DNA of 64,000 nt from Mycolicibacterium elephantis DSM 44368 (GTDB lineage Bacteria; Actinomycetota; Actinomycetes; Mycobacteriales; Mycobacteriaceae), in NCBI RefSeq assembly GCF_004014805.1, contig NZ_ATDN01000001.1, forward strand, positions 372,001-436,000, read 5' to 3'. The position numbers and the translations under genes are program-made. Below the pieces are notes generated by a model. That model saw nothing but the letters and a program-made list of their open reading frames with translations, searched no databases and was not told the DNA's origin. Position 1 is the stretch's first letter; the number at the start of each line of letters is the position of its first letter. Positions 51,602 to 64,000 of this stretch are shown in pieces.

Positions 51602-52248
51602 CGGCGTGCCCGCGTCCACAGCAGCAGGCCGCTGAGCAGCTGCCAGATCAGGATCGTGTACACGCAGGCCCGTTCGACGAGCCCGACCGGGGCGTAGTCC
51701 ACCGCCCAGTCGTTGTAGTTCTGCAGCATCGCGAAGATCGCGATGCCCGCGAGCCCGATCAGCAGCCCGATCGGCAGGTACCACCGGGCGGTGGCGGCGC
51801 GGGCCACCACGGCCGATCCGGCCAGCGCCGCGGCGTTGCCGCCGAGGATCGCCAGAAACGCGCCGAGCACGTGCAGCCATTCGAATCCGTTGGTCCACAG
51901 CGCAGAACCGCCGTACACGGTGCCGACCAGGATGTTGCCGACGGCGGTGAGCGCCGCCAGCACGACGAGCACCGCGCTGAAGCGACCCCGCACCGACCGG
52001 GCGACCAGCAGCGCGCCGGTGAGAAACAGCACCGCCTGGGCGTAGAACGCCGCGTTGATCAGGTAGGCGCGCGGTGACCACTCCGGAACGCCGAGCGAGC
52101 TGATGTAGTGCTCGGTGTAGCTGTACCCGGGTAGCGCCGCGGCGGTCAGCAGCTCGAGGAGGACGTAGCCGAGGGCCGCGACGATCCAACACGCCGCACC
52201 GACCGCGAGGGTCCTCGGCCGCGTCGGGGATGCCGCAGGGGATGCCAC
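51598..52248 (-). CDS. DUF998 family membrane protein
   Basis: 216 residues with six hydrophobic helices, starting near LAVGAACWIVAALGYVLLEL, then YTEHYISSLGVPEWSPRAYL, the conserved loop of DUF998 proteins (YxxxxxxxSxLG). Function unknown. I take the GTG at 52248; a TTG at 52257 is also in frame. It lies 27 bp after mbtH in the same direction, so it may be transcribed with the mycobactin operon, though nothing in it points to siderophore use. Confidence 0.8.
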   Translation of the reverse strand: MASPAASPTRPRTLAVGAACWIVAALGYVLLELLTAAALPGYSYTEHYISSLGVPEWSPRAYLINAAFYAQAVLFLTGALLVARSVRGRFSAVLVVLAALTAVGNILVGTVYGGSALWTNGFEWLHVLGAFLAILGGNAAALAGSAVVARAATARWYLPIGLLIGLAGIAIFAMLQNYNDWAVDYAPVGLVERACVYTILIWQLLSGLLLWTRARR

Positions 52249-52275
52249 GGCACCCAACGTAGAGCAGCCGCCCGG

Positions 52276-52491
52276 TCACCCCGCGCCGATGGCCGCCTTC
52301 AGGCTGCGTGGCCGGATGTCGGTCCAGTTCTGCTCGATGTAGGTCATACAGTCCTCGCGCGTGCCCTCACCGAATACGACGCGCCACCCAGCGGGCGGGT
52401 CGGCGAACCCGGGCCACAGGCTGTGCTGATCCTCGTCGTTGGCGAGCACATAGAACGTGCCGTCGGGGTCATCGAACGGGTTGGTGCTCAT
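52276..52491 (-). CDS. mbtH: MbtH protein, NRPS adenylation-domain activator
   Basis: 71 residues from ATG 52491 behind AGGAGAAGCG. It carries the MbtH signature NxExQxSLWPxFxxxPx[21 protein letters not shown], then the C-terminal [14 protein letters not shown]. It binds and activates NRPS adenylation domains, here those of MbtE and MbtF (and MbtB outside the window). It overlaps the 3' end of mbtG by 23 bp. Confidence 0.97.
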   Translation of the reverse strand: MSTNPFDDPDGTFYVLANDEDQHSLWPGFADPPAGWRVVFGEGTREDCMTYIEQNWTDIRPRSLKAAIGAG

Positions 52492-53803
52492 CGCTTCTCC
52501 TCGTTGCTCGATCGGCGGTGTCGTCGGGCTCGGTGCCCGCACCGATGTCCGCGCCGAGTATCCGGTCCGACAGCAGGCCGAGACAGGACAGGTTGGGAAA
52601 GCCGGGCCCCTGCGTCAGCCCGGACAGGGCGGGCAGAAACAGCTTCGGGGTGACATTGGTGACGGCGAGGTCGTAGCCGATGGCGTCCTGCAGCGCATCG
52701 GCGGTCAGCGGACCGCCCAGACCGATCTCGAGCAGATCCAGCGCGTCCTGGCCAAGCAGCGGTATGAACCACGCCGAATCGGCGCCCGAACCGTCGATCA
52801 CCAGGTCGAATCCGTGCACGGTTTCCAGGCGTTCGGCGCCCTGATTCGTGCTCAGCGTCAAGCGGATTCGGCCGTCGCGGGCCACGGCGTGCGCGACCCG
52901 GCCGCGCAGGTGCCGAATCCGGTCATCGGACAGCAGCGCCTCCTGCACCCGGGCAGAGAACACGCCGCGGTCGGTCCGGGTCAGCGCGTCGCGACGCTCG
53001 TCGAGCGTCAGGCCCGTCCAGCCGGTGGGATCCGAGAACAGCGTGTTCTCGAAGAAACCCTCGCCCCTGGTGAACAACGTCACCTGCGGCGAGATCACGG
53101 TGATGGTGGAAACCCGGTGTCGGAACAGCTCGTTGAGCATCGACGCGGCGGTCTCGCCACCACCGATCACCGCCACACGTTCGGCGGCGATCAGCTCACA
53201 CTGCGCGGCGCGGTGCCAGAACTCGGCGATGGACAACACCCGCGGGTTGCCGGGAAGGATCGACCGCTCGGGCTGCCCGGGACCGGTGATCATCAGGCCG
53301 TCGCCGTCGACGCACTGATCCGCGGTGTGCACCGCCCAGCGCTGCCCGTTGGCGCCGGAGTCAACCGAGATCCGCTGCACCTCACCGAAGATCACGTTCA
53401 TGTCGACGTTGTCGGCGACCCAGCGCAGATACTGGCTCCACTTCTTGTGGGTGGGCGCCGGCCTGCCGCGGTCCACCCATTCGGCGAACTGGTTGGTTCC
53501 GATGAGGTAGGACTGCCAGCTGTACCTGGTCATCCGCTCGTCGAGTTCGGCGTTGCGGCGCGGTACCAACGAGGACCGGTAGGGAAAGCCGACATCCTTC
53601 TCGGGGCTGGTGCCGAGCCGGTGCTGGCCGTCGGTCCAGCCACCGTCGGCCCGCCAATTGGCCGCCACCGCAGTGCGTTCCACGGCGACGATGCGGGGTA
53701 CGGCGATGTCCATTTCACGCAGCACCGCGGCCTTGGCGGCGACCGCGACCGCCTTGACCCCGGCACCGACCACAACCAATGTCGGGGTTGAGGACCTGGT
53801 CAT
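52469..53803 (-). CDS. mbtG: Mycobactin lysine N6-hydroxylase
   Basis: 444 residues from ATG 53803 (ATGA overlap with mbtF). FAD-binding [17 protein letters not shown] near the start; the first glycine motif is GAGVKA rather than GxGxxG, which is normal for MbtG. The NADPH-binding [18 protein letters not shown] is in the middle and the [12 protein letters not shown] motif towards the end. It hydroxylates the epsilon-amino of lysine residues to build the hydroxamates of mycobactin. Cytoplasmic. Confidence 0.95.
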   Translation of the reverse strand: MTRSSTPTLVVVGAGVKAVAVAAKAAVLREMDIAVPRIVAVERTAVAANWRADGGWTDGQHRLGTSPEKDVGFPYRSSLVPRRNAELDERMTRYSWQSYLIGTNQFAEWVDRGRPAPTHKKWSQYLRWVADNVDMNVIFGEVQRISVDSGANGQRWAVHTADQCVDGDGLMITGPGQPERSILPGNPRVLSIAEFWHRAAQCELIAAERVAVIGGGETAASMLNELFRHRVSTITVISPQVTLFTRGEGFFENTLFSDPTGWTGLTLDERRDALTRTDRGVFSARVQEALLSDDRIRHLRGRVAHAVARDGRIRLTLSTNQGAERLETVHGFDLVIDGSGADSAWFIPLLGQDALDLLEIGLGGPLTADALQDAIGYDLAVTNVTPKLFLPALSGLTQGPGFPNLSCLGLLSDRILGADIGAGTEPDDTADRATRRSDEHQPVR

Positions 53804-56800
53804 GACACCACCTCTCGTAACGACTCCTGCCACAGCGACTGGAGGGTGGCGACGTCGTCGGTGGAAAGGATGTCGGGCAACGTGCGCCACTGCGTGGCCA
53901 ACACCGGGGCATCGCTTTCGCCGAGCACGGCCGCCACGATGGTGAGCTCGTGTCGCACCGAAAGATCGGGCTCCGGCAACGGCGTCACACCCGCCAGCAG
54001 CTCGCGATCCGCCCTGAGCGCACCGCCGTCGAGCCCGACGTGGATACGGCCCAGGAAGTTCAGAAGCAGCTGCGGGTCACGGTAACCGCGGAGCCGCTCG
54101 GCGGTGTCGGGGCGCAGATAGCGCAGCAGGCCGTAGTCGATGACCTCGCCCGGGATGGCGCCCAGGTCCTGCGCCGACTGCACCCGCAGCGGGTAGATCG
54201 CGGTGAGCAGCCCGACGGTGTCGGAGGTGTCCGCGTCCTCGGCGACCCCGTCGGCGCGGCCGTGGGTCTCTAGCGCCAGCAGCGGCGGCTGCGGGTCCTG
54301 TCCGCGGTGCAGCCGCCAGCGGGTGACGGTGCGTGCGGCCGCGACGGCCAGCAGGTGCGGTGTCGGCACGGCCGACGCCAGCAGCCGCGCGCTGACATCG
54401 GCGTCGGCCGCCGAAACGGTCACGACGACGTCACCCACCCGGTCGGTCTGCGGCTGTACCCGCCGCGCGCCGAGGGCGGGGTCCTCGCCGTCGAGTTGCT
54501 CGGCCCAGAAGTCGCAGGTCTGCAGCTGCTGTGCCCGCTCGTGCAGCAGGCGGCTCCACCGGCGCAGGCTGGTGTGTTCGCGGATGGGTCTCGGTGTCTT
54601 GCCGGAGGCGATCGTGTGCCACGCCGCGTCCAGCTCACCCAGCACGATCCGCCACGACGCCGGATCCAGCGCGAGGACGTGGGCGGTCAGCACCAGCACT
54701 CCGGGACCGTCGGAGCGCCGCAGCCACACCGCCGACAGCATCGAACCCTGTTGCGGGTCAAGGCGTTGCACGGACTCCGCGGTGTGCCGGGCGACCGCTT
54801 CGGTCAGGTCAGCATCGACGAGCACCTCGGTCAGGATGTCGCCCGGCTCGTGGGGTACGAGCGTCATCGTGTCGAGGTCGAGGCGGCAGCGCAGCACCTG
54901 GTGGCCGTCGACGACGGTCCGCAGCATCCGGTGCAGGTGCTCGCCGGTGATGCCGTCGGGAAGCCAGATCGCCTCGGTCTGCGCGAGCCGACGCGGCTCG
55001 CCGTGCTCGTAGAGCCAATGCGCGTTGGGCAGCAGGGGGATCGGCGCGGTCTCGTCGCCGTCGTCGCGTGCGACGCTGACCGACTCGCTGTCGATCGCCG
55101 CCGCGAGTTCGCGGATGGTTCCGCATTCCAGCATCAGCCGGGCCCGCAACGGAATCCCGCGTCGCCGCGCGGCCTGCACCACCGAGAGCGCCACGATGCT
55201 GTCCAACCCGAGCGCCAGGAAGTCCGCGGTGACGTCGACCTCGACGCAGTCCAACAGTTCGGCGAGCACCTCGACGAGGGCGGTCTCGGTTTCGGTTTCG
55301 GCGGCGATCGCCGGGCCGTCGTCGACGGCGATGGCGCCCAGCGCGGCGTCGTCGACCTTGCCGTGCGAGGTCAGCGGTATCTGGTCGACGACGACGATGG
55401 CGTGCGGAACCATGTAGCGCGGCAACCGCTTTGCCAGCAGGTTGCGCAGTTCGGCCACGGCGGGCGCCGGGTCGGCGGCCACGTAGGCGGTCAACCGTGG
55501 CCCCCCGCGTTTTCTGCGCACCGCGACGTGGACGTGGTGCACCGCCGGATGACTGTGCAGCACCGCGGCGATCTCGCTGGGCTCCACCCGGAAGCCGCGA
55601 ACTTTCAGCTGGGCATCGCTGCGACCCAGGAACTGCAGTGCACCGTCGGCCTGGCGGCGCACCACATCGCCGGTGCGGTACATCCGCTGCCCGGCTACGA
55701 ACGGGTCGGCGACGAATCGGCTCGCCGTCTCCCCCGGCCTGCCGTGGTAACCGCGGGTCACCTGGCCACCGGCCAGGTACAGCTCGCCGGCGACACCGTC
55801 GGGCACCGGCCGCAGCCAGGAGTCCAGGACATAGGCGCGGCTGGGCGAGGTCGGCCGCCCGATCGTGGGTTGCTCGTGATCGGCGATGGTGGCGACGACG
55901 GCTTCCACCGTGGTTTCGGTTGGGCCGTAACAGTTGTAGGCCGCCATGCCGGTGCGGGCGCATTCGTGGCGGATCAGGTTCCATGCCGGGACGCCGACGG
56001 CCTCCCCGCCCAGCGCGAGCACCCCGAGGGGCACCGTGGTGAGCAGGCCTTCGGCGTGCAGTTGGGCGAACATCGACGGGGTGGTGTCGATCATGTCGAT
56101 GCCGTACCGCCCGATCGTCTGCACCAACGCCTCGGCATCCCGCTGCACGTCGCCGTCGACGATGTGAACGGCGTGCCCATCCAGCAGCGCGGCCAGCGGC
56201 TGCCAGGCGGCGTCGAACGCGAACGACCACGCGTGGGCGACCCGCAGCGGATGCCGCAGCCGGGCCGCCGCGGGGCGCAACACATTCTCAGCGTGGTCCT
56301 CGGCGTAGGCCAGCAGGGCCTGATGGGTGCCGATGACGCCCTTCGGTCGTCCGGTGGTGCCCGAGGTGAACACCACATAGGCGGCCTGGCCCGGCTGTGC
56401 CGCAACGGGTTCGAAATCCCCAACCGGTTCGTCGGCGGTCGCGGCGATGAGCGTGTCGTCGATGACCAGGGTCGCGTCGCACTGCTGCAGGATGTCGGCG
56501 ACGCGGTCGGCGGGCATGGACGGGTCGAGCGGAACGATCACGCCCCCGGCCTTCAACACCGCGAACATCGCGATCACATAGTGCGGGCCGCGGGCGAGGC
56601 GGATCGCCACCGGGCGTTCGGGCTCGACGCCACGACGCGCCAGCGCGGCGGCCAGCCGGTCGGCTGCTTCATCGAGTTCGCGGAAGGTCAGCTCACCGCC
56701 GGGCCAGCTCAGGGCCACCGACGCCAACCTGCGGTTCGCGACGGCGGTGAAGGTCGTATGCACACCGTCATCTGTTGGGGCGGGGGCGATCTGGGCTGGC

Positions 56801-58136
56801 GGCGAGCCCTCACCGTCGAGCAGCACGCTGACGTCGCGCAGCGGACGGTCCCAGTGGCTGATCAGCCGCTCCACGGTCGCCAGCAGACGACGGCCCAGCG
56901 ACTCAGCGCTCATCAGGCCGAGCGCCCCGTCGATCGCTTCGACCAGCACGGTCAGTTGGTCGTCGACCATGTGCGCGGCGATGGTGACCGGGAAGTGCGA
57001 CAGGCTCTCCAGCGCCGCCGGACGGAACGTCGCGCCGTTGGCGGTGAAATCGCCGCCCCCGACCAGCCCTCCCGGTGGAAAGTTCTCGTACACCAGCAGG
57101 CTGTCGAACATCTCTCCGACACCGCCCAGCGCCCGCAGCTCCGCGTGCGGCACGTAGCTGTGATCGCGCAACAGCGCGGCCTCCCGCTGCACCGCGCGGC
57201 ATTGCGCACCGACCGATGCCACCGGGTCCAGCCGCACCCGTAGTGGCACCGTGTTGATGAACAGCCCGACCATCGTCTCCACGCCGGTGAGCTCACCTGG
57301 GCGCCCGGACACCGTCACCCCGAACACCACATCGCTGCGGTCGGTGAACGCCGACAACAGTGTGGCCCATGCCATCTGCATCAGGGTGTTCACGGTGACA
57401 CCGCGGGCGCGCGCGGCCTCTGACAGTTCGGCGGTGCCTTGACGGTCCAGCTTCAACTCGGTGCGCCGCGGCGCTCCGTCCGGCGGCTCACCGGTGGTCA
57501 GCGCGGGCGTCAGCAGCGTCGGACCGTCGAGCCCGTCGAGGTGTTCCCGCCACAGCTCCCGGCTGGCGTCCCGGTCTCGATCAGCGAGCCAACCGATGTA
57601 GTCGCGGTACGGTCGCGGCGGCGGCGGAAGGGCGGCGAGGTCACCGCTCGACCGGTACAGCGTGATCAGCTCACCGACGAACAGCGGCAGCGACCATCCG
57701 TCGATGATGATGTGGTGGGCGACGACGATCAATCGCCACCGCGACCGCGGCAATGCGATGAGCAGGAATCGGATGGCCGGTCCGCGTTCGAGATCGAACG
57801 GGCGGCGGCGCTCGTCGGCCTCCAGCGCGTCCACCTCGTCGGCGGTCGCGGTGATCTGCCGCCAGGGCACGTCGACCCGGGTGGGCACCACCTGCACCGG
57901 CCGGCCCGGGTTGGCCTGCAGGAAACTCGCCCTCAGGTTGGGATGGCGCGCCAGCATCGTTGCGGCGCAGTCGCGTAGCAGTGCGGTGTCCAACGTGCCG
58001 CTGATGTCGGCGGCCATGGCGATCACATAGGGATCGCCGCGGTCGTCGTCGCTGAGCTTCGCCAGCGAGTAGAGCCCCTGCTGCAGCGGGCTCAGCGCCA
58101 TCACGTCTTCGATGGCGGGCGTCGCCTCGGTCGCGG

Positions 58137-58140
<4 letters not shown>
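53800..58140 (-). CDS. mbtF: Mycobactin NRPS MbtF (C-A-T-E-like)
   Basis: 1446 residues from ATG 58140. Condensation domain (HHIIIDGW at about 141-148), adenylation domain ([11 protein letters not shown] at about 589-600, then [15 protein letters not shown] and YRTGD) and a carrier domain ([11 protein letters not shown], about 972-982). The last ~400 residues resemble an epimerisation domain, but the active-site HHxxxD motif is degenerate ([11 protein letters not shown], about 1152), with NFLGRI near the end. It adds the terminal lysine-derived unit, which is cyclised in mycobactin. Overlaps mbtE and mbtG by ATGA on both sides. Confidence 0.95.
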
Positions 58141-63231
<5,091 letters not shown>

Positions 63232-63239
<8 letters not shown>

Positions 63240-64000
63240 GCGTGGTTTCCACCTTCTCTGTACGTGGGGAACCTGTCGGGTCGTGCAGGCTGTCGATGAG
63301 TTCGCCGCCCGTGATTCCGCCGAGCAGCGTCGCCAGGGCCACCTTCGTGCCGGTCGCCCGCATCAGCCGCTTGCGCAGGTCGAGCGCGAGCAGCGAATCC
63401 AACCCGAGGTCAAGCAGCGACATTTCGGGGTCGATCGCGTTCGCGTCGAGGTTGAGCACGGCGGCCAGTTCGGACAGCACGCGGTCGGCGACTCCCGCGG
63501 CGTCGAGTTCTGCGTCGGGCGAAGATGTTTCGCTGACCGTGTGGGTGTCGAGGAACGTCCGCAGGCGGTCGCTGTCGGCGGTCATCACCAGCGGGTCGGT
63601 TCGGTGGTCGCACAGGCTCGCCGCGATCGCCATGTCGGGCGCCATGGGCAACAGCCCTGAACGTTCGATGTTCGCCACCCCGGCCGCCTCGGCGATGCCG
63701 CCGCCGTGCCGCGGATCACCCTGCCACAGGCCGTATCTCACGGCCACGCAGTGTTGTCCCTTGGCGCGCAGTTGGCCGGCCACCGCGTCGAGCATCCGGT
63801 TGGCCGCGGAGTAGGCGCCGTGGCCGCGGCCACCCCAGACGCCGGACGCCGACGAGCACACCACGATCCGGGCGCCGGGGCGCAGCGGCCAACGATCGAC
63901 CATGTGGGCCAAGCCGTTGACCTTGGCCGCCGCGGTGTCGGCGAAGGCGGCGCCGGTGATGCCGTCGCGTTCGGTGAACGTCGCGGCCCCTGCGGCGTGG
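63232..64000 (-). CDS. mbtD: Mycobactin polyketide synthase MbtD, C-terminal part (KR-ACP)
   Basis: Only the last ~256 residues are in the window; the gene continues past the right edge. The ketoreductase Rossmann fold is visible with [40 protein letters not shown] (catalytic Ser and the YSAAN Tyr) and [14 protein letters not shown] carrier domain follows with [20 protein letters not shown]. With MbtC it makes the beta-hydroxybutyrate-type unit between lysines in mycobactin. No start is visible, as expected for an edge truncation. Confidence 0.92.

Overview
The window is high-GC chromosome from a rapidly growing or environmental Mycobacterium (Mycolicibacterium-type). The evidence is gene order. 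The tldE/tldD, ECF transporter and marR stretch, then tRNA-Asn, dnaG, dgt, glyS, smtB-zur, uppS, recO, amidase, era, corC-like, ybeY, phoH, rsmE, dnaJ2, hrcA and mbtH-G-F-E-D follow the order of the Mycobacterium tuberculosis Rv2314c-Rv2381c region. The proteins read as close relatives of that set. GTG and TTG starts, 1-4 nt stop/start overlaps and TAGACT-type -10 boxes are also typical. Assignments rest on motifs, lengths and synteny read by eye; no database search was run.

Layout. (1) 1-10,970, host: TldD/TldE peptidase pair, an ECF transporter whose S-like membrane domain is fused to two ATPases, a divergent MarR regulator with a palindrome over its start, a lipoprotein, a VIT1-type metal transporter, an acyl-CoA oxidase-like flavoenzyme and a SnoaL-like protein. 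(2) 11,198-30,035, an integrated mobile element bounded by a 29-bp direct repeat whose right copy is the 3' end of tRNA-Asn(GUU). It carries a tyrosine integrase, an Xis-like protein, small early genes, a winged-helix-like protein with three phased palindromes at its 3' end, a tape-measure protein with an embedded cysteine peptidase, HNH, a gp10-like protein, large terminase, portal, prohead protease, capsid and connectors. A mostly leftward cargo arm follows: a three-TM protein, DUF2188, a zinc ribbon, a Trp tRNA-like gene, a lipoprotein and small unknowns. I find no tail tube, tail chaperones, baseplate, lysis cassette or recognisable repressor. (3) 30,016-51,120, host housekeeping: DNA priming, dNTP hydrolysis, Gly-tRNA charging, zinc sensing (SmtB then Zur, translationally coupled), polyprenyl synthesis, RecO repair, the era-ybeY-phoH ribosome/RNA group and the rsmE-dnaJ2-hrcA group. 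(4) 51,266-64,000: two small host genes, then the leftward mycobactin operon mbtD (partial)-E-F-G-H, every junction overlapping.

Main interest. The element at 11.2-30.0 kb looks like a capsid-encoding phage satellite or a rearranged, tail-less prophage rather than an intact phage. It has its own packaging and head genes but must borrow or lack a tail. It keeps a clear attachment system, with four copies of an ATAGCA(C/T)G motif on the two arms, and an origin- or operator-like iteron array. Its prohead protease reading frame has no ordinary start codon.

Secondary interest. A vestigial adenylation segment lies in MbtE, MbtF ends in a degenerate epimerase-like domain, and near-identical inverted intergenic palindromes flank a DUF559 gene.
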